A DNA stretch of 7,638 bases, taken from assembly GCA_902827055.1 (NCBI GenBank), contig CADEHD010000093.1, positions 1 to 7,638 of the forward strand. The letters run 5' to 3'. Position 1 is the stretch's first letter; every line of letters starts with the position of its first letter. The DNA is from an uncultured Chloroflexota bacterium. Lineage in GTDB: Bacteria; Chloroflexota; Dehalococcoidia; UBA2979. Positions 1-5,994 of this stretch are shown in pieces. The notes under the pieces were generated by a model. That model saw only the letters and a program-made list of their open reading frames with translations. It did no database searches and had not been told where the DNA came from. Made by a program: the position numbers and the translations under genes.

Positions 1-432
1 CTCGACAAGTACAAGCCGCCCCTGATCATCGTGGACCTGGGCACGGCCCTCGTGTTCGACGCGGTGTCGCGCGAAGGTGACTACCTCGGTGGGGCGATCG
101 CGCCCGGCATAGGCATCGCCTCCCAGGCGCTGTTCTCGCGCGCCGCGATGCTGCACCGCGTCAGCCTGCAGCGCCCCGCCATCGAGGGCGCGATCGGCCG
201 CAACACCGTGCATTCGATGCAGTCGGGCCTGTTCTTCGGATATGCGGAGATGGTGGCCGGGATGGTCCGTCGCTTCAAGGACGACATCGGCCAGGACGCC
301 ACGGTCATCGGTACGGGCGGGTACGCCGAGGGCATCGCCCAGGAATCCGGCGTGATCGACTACGTCGAGCCCGACCTCAACCTCGACGGGCTGCGCATCG
401 TGCACGAGATCAACCAGGAGGCGCGGCCATGA
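1..432 (+). CDS. coaX: Type III pantothenate kinase, C-terminal part (5' end outside window)
   Basis: This gene encodes the cytosolic enzyme that phosphorylates pantothenate with ATP, the first step of coenzyme A synthesis. The reading frame is open from base 1, and 143 residues are visible. CoaX proteins are usually about 250-260 residues, so roughly the first 110, including the GPDR-type block with the catalytic Asp, lie upstream. Seen in the fragment (numbered from the first visible residue): the ASKHA phosphate-binding segment VDLGTALVFD (11-20), the glycine-rich GGAIAPGI (30-37), SRAAMLHRV (46-54), IGRNTVHSMQSGLFFGY (65-81) and the adenosine-side GTGGYAEGI (104-112), all in family order. 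One oddity is GTALVFD, where many CoaX proteins have GTATTFD, so a usual Thr is Val. Its TGA overlaps the coaBC ATG as ATGA, and the AGGAGG ribosome site for coaBC lies inside its last codons. Co-location with coaBC supports the call strongly. Confidence 0.93.
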   Translation, partial: LDKYKPPLIIVDLGTALVFDAVSREGDYLGGAIAPGIGIASQALFSRAAMLHRVSLQRPAIEGAIGRNTVHSMQSGLFFGYAEMVAGMVRRFKDDIGQDATVIGTGGYAEGIAQESGVIDYVEPDLNLDGLRIVHEINQEARP

Positions 433-1622
433 ACGGTCCCCTCGAGGGACGGCACATCGTCCTCGGCGTCACCGGCTCGATCGCGAGCTACAAGGCAGCC
501 GAGGTGACGAGCCGCCTGGTCCAGGAAGGCGCCGTCGTCGACGTCGTCATGACCGAATCCGCCACGCAGTTCATCACGCCCGCGACCTTTCGCGCGCTTA
601 CCCAGCGTGAGCCGTACACGGACATGTTCGGGGCGTACGGGGTTGGCGAGGCACACGTCGAACTGGCCCGCCGCGCCGAGGCGCTGCTGGTCGCGCCCGC
701 TTCGGCGACCACGCTCGCCAGACTCGCGAACGGCCTCGCCGACAACGTGCTCGCCCTCACCGCGCTGGCGACCACCGCGCCCGTGCTCGTCGCACCCGCG
801 ATGGACGGCCAGATGTGGGAGCACGCGGCCACTCGTGCCAACGTCGAGACCCTGCGCGCGCGCGGCGTCGAGATCGTGGGACCGGCGAGCGGCCGCCTCG
901 CCTCGGGGCGCATGGGCGCCGGGCGCCTCGTCGAGCCCGCGCTGATCGTCGATGCGCTGAAGGCACGCCTCGGCCGCGAGCACGGCGACCTCACGGGACG
1001 CCATGTCGTGATTACCGCCGGCGGGACGCGCGAGGCCATCGACCCCGTGCGCTATGTCAGCAATCACTCGAGCGGCAAGCAGGGGTACGGACTCGCCGAG
1101 GCAGCGCGCGATCGTGGTGCGCGCGTGACCCTGATCTCGACTGCCGGGCTGCCCGACCCGGGTGGTGTGACCGTCGTGCGCGTGGATTCCGCCCTCGAGA
1201 TGCTGGCTGCGGTGCACGAGGCGATGCGCACCGCGCAGGTCCTGGTGATGGCGGCTGCCGTCGCGGACTACCGTCCAGCGGCTGCGGCTGAGCAGAAGAT
1301 CAAGCGCGCCGACATGGGTGGTGAGCTGAGCATTCCGCTGATCGAGAACCCAGACATCAGCAAAGAAGTCAGTGGCGAATTTATCAAGGTCGTCTTCGCG
1401 GCCGAGACCCAGAATCTCGTGGAGAACGCGGCGATCAAGCTGGCGAACAAGCGCGCGGCACTGATCGTCGCGAACGACGTCTCCGCTTCCGACGCCGGGT
1501 TCGGCGTCGACACCAACCGTGTCGTCATCCTGGACGCCGCGGGCGGCCGCGAGGACCTGCCGTTGATGTCGAAGTACGAAGTCTCCAACCGCATCCTCGA
1601 CCGCGTGGTGGCGCTCCTCTAG
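429..1622 (+). CDS. coaBC: Bifunctional phosphopantothenoylcysteine decarboxylase / phosphopantothenate-cysteine ligase
   Basis: CoaBC condenses 4'-phosphopantothenate with cysteine using CTP (CoaB) and decarboxylates the product with FMN (CoaC), giving 4'-phosphopantetheine for coenzyme A. The 397 residues match the usual length of about 400. CoaC domain (1 to about 180): FMN-binding VLGVTGSIASYKAAE (11-25), the catalytic His of the AHVELA block at 76, and the flavin-phosphate segment APASATTLARLANGLADN (89-106). CoaB domain (about 188-397): ITAGGTREAIDPVRYVSNHSSGK (195-217) with the ligase Asn at 212, AAAVADYRP (275-283), Lys290 in EQKIKR, FAAET (323-327) and ANDVS (348-352). Two positions are odd. 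The block normally reading PAMN is PAMD (Asp126), and the flap normally reading ACG with a catalytic Cys is ASG (Ser159). The start is well placed: AGGAGG at 416-421 lies 7 bases upstream. The four-base overlap with coaX implies translational coupling. Confidence 0.96.
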   Translation: MNGPLEGRHIVLGVTGSIASYKAAEVTSRLVQEGAVVDVVMTESATQFITPATFRALTQREPYTDMFGAYGVGEAHVELARRAEALLVAPASATTLARLANGLADNVLALTALATTAPVLVAPAMDGQMWEHAATRANVETLRARGVEIVGPASGRLASGRMGAGRLVEPALIVDALKARLGREHGDLTGRHVVITAGGTREAIDPVRYVSNHSSGKQGYGLAEAARDRGARVTLISTAGLPDPGGVTVVRVDSALEMLAAVHEAMRTAQVLVMAAAVADYRPAAAAEQKIKRADMGGELSIPLIENPDISKEVSGEFIKVVFAAETQNLVENAAIKLANKRAALIVANDVSASDAGFGVDTNRVVILDAAGGREDLPLMSKYEVSNRILDRVVALL

Positions 1623-1627
1623 TTCGC

Positions 1628-2377
1628 ATGCTGCCAACCGACGGGCACGTCGCCGGGAACGGACTGCGCCTGCGCTACGTCGAGTGGACGTCGGCCGCCG
1701 TCGGCACCACGTCCCCCCTCGTCTGCCTGCACGGCATTGGCGGTAGCGCCGAGGACTGGGGCAGCCTCGCCCGGGCGCTCGAGGGCACGCGGCGTGTGAT
1801 CGCGCTCGACGCCCGCGGGCACGGCGGCAGCGAGTGGTCCGCTGAGGCCGCGTACAGCACCGACCACCACTTCGCCGACCTCGCCTGCGCCCTCGACGAG
1901 CTGGGCATCGACCGGTGCGTGCTCGCTGGCTACTCGATGGGGGGCGGCGTCGCGATCCTCTCGGCGCACGCGCTGGCAGAGCGCGTCACCCAGCTCGTCG
2001 TGGTGGACGCCTACCCCGGTCCCGAGATGACCGAGGGCTCCCGTCGCATCGCGCAGTTCATCGCCCGCGGTCCGTGGCTGGACGCGGGACGCCCCCGCTT
2101 CGACCCGGCGATCTCGGCCGCGTTTGCCCGCGACCTCGAGGGCGGCGCGCCGCGCCGGATGGACCTGTGGCCGCACTGGGACGCGCTCGAGTGCCCCACC
2201 CTCGTCGTGCGCGGCGAGCAGAGCCGGGTCCTGCCAGAGCCGACCGCGCGGGCGATGGAGGTGCGCCAACCCCGGGCGCGCACCGCCACGATCGAGGGCG
2301 CGACGCACAACCTGCTCTTCGAGCACCCCGATCCGCTGGGTGCGGAGGTCAGGGCCTTCCTGCGGGACGTCGCGTAG
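1628..2377 (+). CDS. Alpha/beta-fold hydrolase, substrate unknown
   Basis: This is a soluble 249-residue protein with the size and motif order of small single-domain alpha/beta hydrolases. Seen in the sequence: the oxyanion segment LHGIGGSAEDW (34-44), DARGHGGS (61-68) after the third core strand, the nucleophile elbow GYSMGG with Ser103, strand end VVVDAYPG (124-131), TLVVRGEQSR (191-200) and the late His227 in GATHNLLFEHP. The usual triad acid after strand seven is not obvious. The GEQSRVL segment has Arg where relatives often have Asp, leaving Glu197 or Asp127 as candidates. The ATG lies 5 bases past the coaBC stop with no clear Shine-Dalgarno, so translation is probably coupled to coaBC. 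Being third in the operon suggests, but does not prove, a thioester or pantetheine-related substrate. MenH-like, enol-lactonase-like and esterase roles cannot be told apart from sequence alone. No intrinsic terminator is evident in the 36 bases that separate it from convergent pepA. Confidence 0.85.
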   Translation: MLPTDGHVAGNGLRLRYVEWTSAAVGTTSPLVCLHGIGGSAEDWGSLARALEGTRRVIALDARGHGGSEWSAEAAYSTDHHFADLACALDELGIDRCVLAGYSMGGGVAILSAHALAERVTQLVVVDAYPGPEMTEGSRRIAQFIARGPWLDAGRPRFDPAISAAFARDLEGGAPRRMDLWPHWDALECPTLVVRGEQSRVLPEPTARAMEVRQPRARTATIEGATHNLLFEHPDPLGAEVRAFLRDVA

Positions 2378-2413
2378 CCACAGGGCCCCGGCGCCCGCAC
2401 CCCTCGGGACGGC

Positions 2414-3922
2414 CTACTTCGAGCGGTTCAATACCAGGTGCACGAGCGTCCGGACCGGCTGCCCGGACATGCCCTTGACCCACTCGCCGCGGTCACGCTC
2501 GACGTCCATCACCCCCGCGATGTCGAGGTGGGCCCACGGTGTGTCGCCGGCGAACTTCTCGATGAGCTTCGCGCCTGTGATCGAGCCCGCTGGCGCGCCG
2601 CCCGTGTTCTTCACGTCGGCGACATCGGACTTGATCTGCTCCTCGTATTCCTTGTCCATGGGCATGCGCCAGAGCTTCTCGCCGGACAGCTCGGCGGCCC
2701 GCTCGAGTTCTGCCATGAGGCCGTCGTTGTTCGTGTGCACGCCGTAGCGCACCTTGCCCAGCGCGACATTGATCGCCCCGGTCAGCGTCGCTACATCGAT
2801 GAGGGGCGTGGCGCCCTGCTGCCGCGCGTACGCGACGCCGTCGGCGAGGATGAGGCGCCCCTCGGCGTCCGTGTTGATCACCTCGATGGACTGCCCGTCC
2901 ATCGCGTACACCACGTCGCCCGGCTTCGTTGCGCCGCCGCCCGGCATGTTCTCGGTGCAGGGGGCCACTCCGAGGACGCTCACTGAGGGCTTCAGGCGCG
3001 CGATCGCCATCATCGCGCCCAGCACTGCCGCTGCGCCGGACATGTCGCCCTTCATGCGCTCCATGCCCGCCGCCGGCTTGATCGACGTGCCGCCCGTGTC
3101 GAAGGTGATCCCCTTGCCGATGAGCGCGATCGGCGGCTGCGACCCGCGTGCCTTGTAGCGGAGCACGATGAACTTCGGCGGCTGATGCGAGCCGTTTGCG
3201 ACCGAGAGGTACGACCCCATGCCGAGGCGCTCCGCCTCTGCCCGCTCGATGATTGTGCACTCCAGGCCCTCGCGTGCCGCCATCTCCTGGGCGTGCGTCG
3301 CGACGATCGTGGGTGTCATGAGGTTGGCCGGCTCGTTCGAGAGATCGCGGGCGAAGTTCGTGGCCTCGGCCAGGGCGGCGCCCTGCGCGACACCGCGCTG
3401 CGCCGCCGCAACCGTCCGCGCGTTCGCCTCCACAAACGCGACCGAGATCACGGTGCCACGCGGGCGGTCAGCCTCTTTCGTGTGGTGCTTGTCGAAGCGG
3501 TACAACCCCATCAGGACGCCCTCGGACCGAGCCGCGGCCGCCACCGCCGGATCCACGGACCCCGTCGCGTAGCCCTGTGTAGACCAGGCGACTCGTCCCG
3601 CGTCCATCCCGCGCAGCGTGCGTGCGAGGTTGCCCGCCGCCCGACGCTCCGCGTGGACGTCGAAGGCCTCCGCCTTCCCGGCGCCCGCCACGACGATCCG
3701 CTTCGCGCGGGTCTTTCCGCCATGCAGCACCGTGGTCTCGCCGGCGCGGCCTGTGACTAGGCCATCGCGGATCATGAGAGCCAGGGCGCCGTCGGTCGCC
3801 CGATCGACGGCCGCCGCGTGGCCCGACAAGCGCGCCGAGCCCTCCGGGACCCAGCAGACCACCGTGTCCACGTCCAGCTGCCCGAGGTTGGCCCCGGTCA
3901 CGCTCAACTCAGGATTCGTCAC
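2414..3922 (-). CDS. pepA: Leucyl aminopeptidase, peptidase family M17
   Basis: This cytosolic metallo-aminopeptidase removes N-terminal residues, classically Leu, from peptides and supports protein turnover. Family members are hexamers with two metal ions per active site. The 502 residues match the usual length of about 500. The C-terminal catalytic domain is intact: Lys270 and Asp275 in GKGITFDTGG, catalytic Lys282 in TSIKP, Asp293 in KGDMSGAAA, and Asp352, Glu354 and Arg356 in the family signature NTDAEGRL (350-357). These numbers coincide with those I recall for E. coli PepA. The N-terminal domain (about 1-165) is less conserved, as usual. The start is GTG at 3920-3922, preceded 9 bases away by GGGAGAGGA (3932-3940). 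An ATG nearer that site is out of frame. The gene stands alone on this strand, convergent with the hydrolase and divergent from the PAP2 gene. Some PepA proteins also bind DNA as regulators, but nothing here shows that. Confidence 0.96.
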   Translation of the reverse strand: MTNPELSVTGANLGQLDVDTVVCWVPEGSARLSGHAAAVDRATDGALALMIRDGLVTGRAGETTVLHGGKTRAKRIVVAGAGKAEAFDVHAERRAAGNLARTLRGMDAGRVAWSTQGYATGSVDPAVAAAARSEGVLMGLYRFDKHHTKEADRPRGTVISVAFVEANARTVAAAQRGVAQGAALAEATNFARDLSNEPANLMTPTIVATHAQEMAAREGLECTIIERAEAERLGMGSYLSVANGSHQPPKFIVLRYKARGSQPPIALIGKGITFDTGGTSIKPAAGMERMKGDMSGAAAVLGAMMAIARLKPSVSVLGVAPCTENMPGGGATKPGDVVYAMDGQSIEVINTDAEGRLILADGVAYARQQGATPLIDVATLTGAINVALGKVRYGVHTNNDGLMAELERAAELSGEKLWRMPMDKEYEEQIKSDVADVKNTGGAPAGSITGAKLIEKFAGDTPWAHLDIAGVMDVERDRGEWVKGMSGQPVRTLVHLVLNRSK

Positions 3923-3975
3923 AGGGGGCCATCCTCTCCCGCAATCGAGTACGGGCGCGCCGACGCGTTCGCGGG

Positions 3976-4005
3976 AGCATATTCAGGGCTGCCACAGGGC
4001 GGCAA
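3976..4005 (-). promoter_or_regulatory. Candidate sigma70-type promoter of pepA
   Basis: Read on the minus strand, TTGCCG (4005-4000) and TATGCT (3981-3976) are separated by 18 bases. They would start a transcript near 3969, giving a leader of about 47 bases that contains the pepA ribosome site at 3932-3940. The same layout (TTGCC-N18-TA...T) occurs ahead of rpsO in this window, which adds some weight. There is no experimental support, and chance matches are possible in 125 bases. Confidence 0.4.
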
Positions 4006-4006
4006 G

Positions 4007-4024
4007 GCGCCCGTTCCAGGGCGC
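4007..4024. repeat. Perfect dyad GCGCCC-N6-GGGCGC in the pepA/PAP2 divergent region
   Basis: Two perfect 6-base inverted arms (4007-4012 and 4019-4024) flank a 6-base centre. The dyad lies between the candidate -35 of pepA (ending at 4005) and the TAAGAT box (4025-4030) of the divergent PAP2 gene. A protein bound here could affect both genes, so an operator is a reasonable reading. It could also be a chance palindrome in GC-rich DNA. There is no T-tract on either side, so it is not an intrinsic terminator. Confidence 0.35.
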
Positions 4025-4030
4025 TAAGAT
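4025..4030 (+). promoter_or_regulatory. -10-like box TAAGAT ahead of the PAP2 gene
   Basis: TAAGAT matches the sigma70 -10 consensus at 4 of 6 positions, including both conserved ends. It would place transcription start near 4037, just before the GAAGGGGG ribosome site at 4041-4048, giving a very short leader. No recognisable -35 lies 16-18 bases upstream; that position is occupied by the 4007-4024 dyad. It could be an activator-dependent promoter or a chance match. Confidence 0.28.
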
Positions 4031-4047
4031 GAACTGGTGAGAAGGGG

Positions 4048-4875
4048 GTGCCCGTGCGGGTGCAGCGCGCGCTGCAGTACGTACTGCGGCAGACACACCC
4101 GGAACGCCAGCACCCGAGCTGGTGGGACCTGACCGAGCTCGGACTGGTGGCGCTCGGCTTCCTGGCCTACTTCCTCGTCCGGGGTGCCGTGGTGGATCGG
4201 GCCCCCGATGCCATGGCGAACGCCCGTGCGATTATCGCCTTGCAGGCCTCCCTCGGCCTCTGGGTGGAGCCGCGCATCCAGGAGCTGGCGCTCGCCGTCC
4301 AGCCCGTGATCCGCGCGATGAACTTCGTCTACTTCTGGCTCGACTTCCCGCTGATCGTGGGGATCGGGCTGCTGCTCTTCTGGAAGGAGCGGCGGCACTA
4401 CACCCTCCTCCGCGACGCATTGCTCGTGTCCGGTGCGATGGCGCTCCTCTGCTACTACTCCTACCCCGTGGCGCCGCCGCGGTACCTCGTCGACCTGGGG
4501 TTCGTGGACACGCTCGCGAAGTACGACCACCTCTCGTACCAGGCGCAATCGATGCAGCCGTTCGTCAACCCGTACGCGGCCGTGCCGTCGCTTCATGTCG
4601 GCTGGGCTGCGCTGCTCGGCGCCACCGCGTTCCGAATCAGTCGCAGCCTGCTCATCCGAGGGGCTGGCGTCCTGCTCGTCGTGCTGCAGGCCGCGGCCGT
4701 CGTGGTGACGGCGAACCACTTCCTGTTCGATGGCGTGGTTGGGCTGATCGTGTGCGCGGCGGCCTGGTATGTCGCTGTCGGCCTGCAGACGCACGGCTAC
4801 CCGCGCGCGCGGAACTGGCTCGTGCGACAGGAGCAGGCGAGGGCACAGCGGGCGGTCGTGGGACGGGCGGGCTAG
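4048..4875 (+). CDS. PAP2-superfamily membrane phosphatase/phosphotransferase (AUR1/PAP2_3-like)
   Basis: This is an integral membrane protein of up to 275 residues with about six hydrophobic segments, near 30-48, 88-111, 121-140, 184-199, 203-221 and 228-246. It carries the two C-terminal PAP2 motifs in the form typical of the AUR1/PAP2_3 branch. AAVPSLHVGW (177-186) has its His at 183, and ANHFLFDGVVG (222-232) has the nucleophile-type His224 and Asp228. The first classical motif KxxxxxxRP is absent; APPRY (142-146) sits where this branch keeps an Arg. Family members dephosphorylate lipid phosphates or transfer phosphoinositol or similar headgroups, so the substrate is probably a lipid phosphate. 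Three in-frame GTG codons (4048, 4054, 4060) could start it. The ribosome site AAGGGGG (4042-4048) spaces best to 4054, which would shorten the protein by two residues; the longest form is given here. The C-terminal tail (about 248-275) is basic and probably cytosolic. Confidence 0.85.
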   Translation: MPVRVQRALQYVLRQTHPERQHPSWWDLTELGLVALGFLAYFLVRGAVVDRAPDAMANARAIIALQASLGLWVEPRIQELALAVQPVIRAMNFVYFWLDFPLIVGIGLLLFWKERRHYTLLRDALLVSGAMALLCYYSYPVAPPRYLVDLGFVDTLAKYDHLSYQAQSMQPFVNPYAAVPSLHVGWAALLGATAFRISRSLLIRGAGVLLVVLQAAAVVVTANHFLFDGVVGLIVCAAAWYVAVGLQTHGYPRARNWLVRQEQARAQRAVVGRAG

Positions 4876-5481
4876 CTAGCCCTCGTCGAGGTCCATGGCG
4901 AGCGCGGTGATGAACTGGTCGAGCGCCGGGCTCGAGGTGTCCACCTGCATGTGCTCGCGGGTGATCGGCTCACGGCGCATCGCGTGTCCGAGGTGCACAT
5001 CGCGGGGTGACTGGGGCTCACCGCCCCCGCTGGTGGCGCCGGCGCCCGCTCCCACCGCCAAGCGTCCCATCACGACATCGGTGGGCGCCGTGACGTCGAC
5101 CAGGACCAGCCGGGCGTGATGCAACTCGGCGATGCTGTAGAGGGGCTGACGTTCCCACTCGGTGAGGTTTGGGGCGTCCAGCACCACGGAGATGCTGCGG
5201 TGTAGGAGCTCGCCAATCGCGAGGCGAATCGCCCGCTGCACACGCTGACTCTCGCCGAAGGAGAAGTCCGCGGCGGGCGCGAGGCGCTGGCGCACCTCAT
5301 CGGCGGAGATCACCGCAACGGGGGTGCGCTCGGCAAGCCGACGCGCGAGCGTGCTCTTCCCGGCGCCCGGCGGCCCCACGAGGACGACCAGCGAAGCCCA
5401 CGCTCGAGGGCGTGGCAGCGGCTCGATGGCCTCGAGGACCAGGTCGGCGTCGCTGGGTGCTGCCGGGGGTGGCTGGTTCAT
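4876..5481 (-). CDS. P-loop kinase-like ATPase (AAA_33 type)
   Basis: This 201-residue soluble protein belongs to the small P-loop kinase group that includes polynucleotide-kinase-like and zeta-toxin-like folds. Seen in the sequence: strand LVVLVGPPGAGKSTLA (31-46) with Walker A GPPGAGKST at 36-44, the acceptor-side SADEVRQRL (59-67), a Walker-B-like strand SVVLDAPNLTEWER (98-111), a second strand RLVLVDVTAP (124-133) and a basic lid-like region (Arg140, Arg160, AMRREPI 167-173) ending near VDTSS (180-184). A Gly/Ala-rich linker (143-154) is unusual and probably flexible. The phosphate acceptor cannot be told from sequence. The reading frame continues upstream to 5625, but I chose the ATG at 5479-5481 because the upstream extension looks non-coding, overlaps the rpsO promoter region and would place the TATACT box inside the gene. 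No Shine-Dalgarno precedes this ATG. It is convergent with the PAP2 gene with zero spacing. Confidence 0.82.
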   Translation of the reverse strand: MNQPPPAAPSDADLVLEAIEPLPRPRAWASLVVLVGPPGAGKSTLARRLAERTPVAVISADEVRQRLAPAADFSFGESQRVQRAIRLAIGELLHRSISVVLDAPNLTEWERQPLYSIAELHHARLVLVDVTAPTDVVMGRLAVGAGAGATSGGGEPQSPRDVHLGHAMRREPITREHMQVDTSSPALDQFITALAMDLDEG

Positions 5482-5488
5482 CGCGGGC

Positions 5489-5494
5489 AGTATA
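5489..5494 (-). promoter_or_regulatory. -10 box TATACT positioned for a leaderless transcript of the kinase gene
   Basis: On the minus strand TATACT ends 7 bases before the ATG (5481-5479), so transcription would start at or next to the A of the start codon. The lack of any Shine-Dalgarno before this ATG agrees with a leaderless mRNA. TATACT matches the -10 consensus at 5 of 6 positions, but I see no good -35. Confidence 0.4.
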
Positions 5495-5516
5495 GCGCGC
5501 ACACCTACCGAGCCGA

Positions 5517-5546
5517 TTGCCCCAGCGGCGACGCCCGTGCTAGCTT
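5517..5546 (+). promoter_or_regulatory. Candidate rpsO(-pnp) promoter with extended -10
   Basis: TTGCCC (5517-5522) and TAGCTT (5541-5546) are 18 bases apart, and TGC directly before the second box makes an extended -10. Transcription would start near 5553, giving an rpsO leader of about 140 bases that contains the structured RNA at 5571-5639. Being just upstream of that structure and divergent from the kinase gene supports the call. Box matches are only moderate. Confidence 0.45.
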
Positions 5547-5570
5547 GCCTATGACAACAGAGAAAGCGTC

Positions 5571-5639
5571 CGGGCGGGAGCCCGAACCGTGATCGGCGTG
5601 CGTCTGCGCCGGTCCTGGTGAACACGGTAGACGATCACG
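5571..5639 (+). promoter_or_regulatory. Structured rpsO leader RNA, candidate S15 autoregulatory site
   Basis: A hairpin CGGGC-GGGA-GCCCG (5571-5584) with a GNRA-type tetraloop is followed by a perfect 8-bp stem, CGTGATCG (5588-5595) with CGATCACG (5632-5639). The 36 enclosed bases can form two shorter stems: GCG/CGC at 5596-5598/5607-5609, and CCGGT/ACaCGG at 5609-5613/5622-5627, which compete for one base. That makes a three-way junction plausible. In several bacteria S15 represses its own mRNA through differently shaped leader structures, including a three-way junction in Geobacillus and a pseudoknot in E. coli. The position between promoter and rpsO fits this role. The pairing is seen in the sequence; S15 binding is inferred. 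Confidence 0.5.
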
Positions 5640-5693
5640 TCGCTCAGACTCGATTCAGCTAGACATCGCAGCGTTGAAGGCACCGAATTCCAC

Positions 5694-5960
5694 ATGCAAA
5701 CGGCCCAGCGTAAGTCCGACATCATCAGCCAGTTCCAGCGCTTCGATGGCGACACTGGCTCGTCTGAGGTTCAGATTGCGCTGCTCACCGATCGCATCCA
5801 GTACCTGACCGACCACCTTCGGCGGAACAAGCACGACTTCGAGACTCGTCGAGGCCTGCTGCGCCTGGTCGGCCAGCGGCGCCGCCAGCTGCGCTACCTG
5901 AGCAAGACCGACGTCGCGCGCTATCGGACCGTGCTGGAGCGGCTCGGCCTTCGCCGCTAG
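5694..5960 (+). CDS. rpsO: 30S ribosomal protein S15
   Basis: S15 binds the central domain of 16S rRNA early in 30S assembly and contacts 23S rRNA in a bridge between the subunits. The 88 residues match the usual 88-89. The family blocks are complete and in order: DTGSSEVQIALLT (20-32), the His-Asp pair in NKHDFETRRGLLRLVGQRRRQLRYL (45-69) that contacts rRNA, and the C-terminal YRTVLERLGLRR. ATG at 5694 is the natural start. The nearest ribosome site, GAAGG (5676-5680), is 13 bases away, longer than optimal, which is common where a leader structure controls initiation. The gene is followed on the same strand by pnp, the arrangement known from E. coli, Streptomyces and many other bacteria. Confidence 0.98.
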   Translation: MQTAQRKSDIISQFQRFDGDTGSSEVQIALLTDRIQYLTDHLRRNKHDFETRRGLLRLVGQRRRQLRYLSKTDVARYRTVLERLGLRR

Positions 5961-5994
5961 TCGTACTCCGCGCGCGTTCCTGCTCCCCTGCCCC

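Noticed and set aside
360..1637. A 425-codon open frame on the minus strand opposite coaBC.
   Set aside because: It is the high-GC antisense shadow of coaBC. Its composition is rich in Arg, His, Gly and Asp with no recognisable domain, while the plus strand carries a complete family match.
2378..2413. A GC-rich 36-base gap between the convergent hydrolase and pepA genes, considered as a bidirectional terminator.
   Set aside because: I could find no stem of useful length followed by a T-tract on either strand.
4029..4040. A tiny frame ATG-AAC-TGG-TGA just before the PAP2 ribosome site.
   Set aside because: Its ATG overlaps the TAAGAT box, so it would lie upstream of the expected transcript start, and it has no ribosome site of its own.
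5482..5625. An N-terminal extension of the P-loop kinase to an upstream ATG at 5625.
   Set aside because: The extra 48 residues look non-coding, overlap the rpsO promoter and leader hairpin on the other strand, and would bury the TATACT box. The ATG at 5481 gives a family-typical protein.
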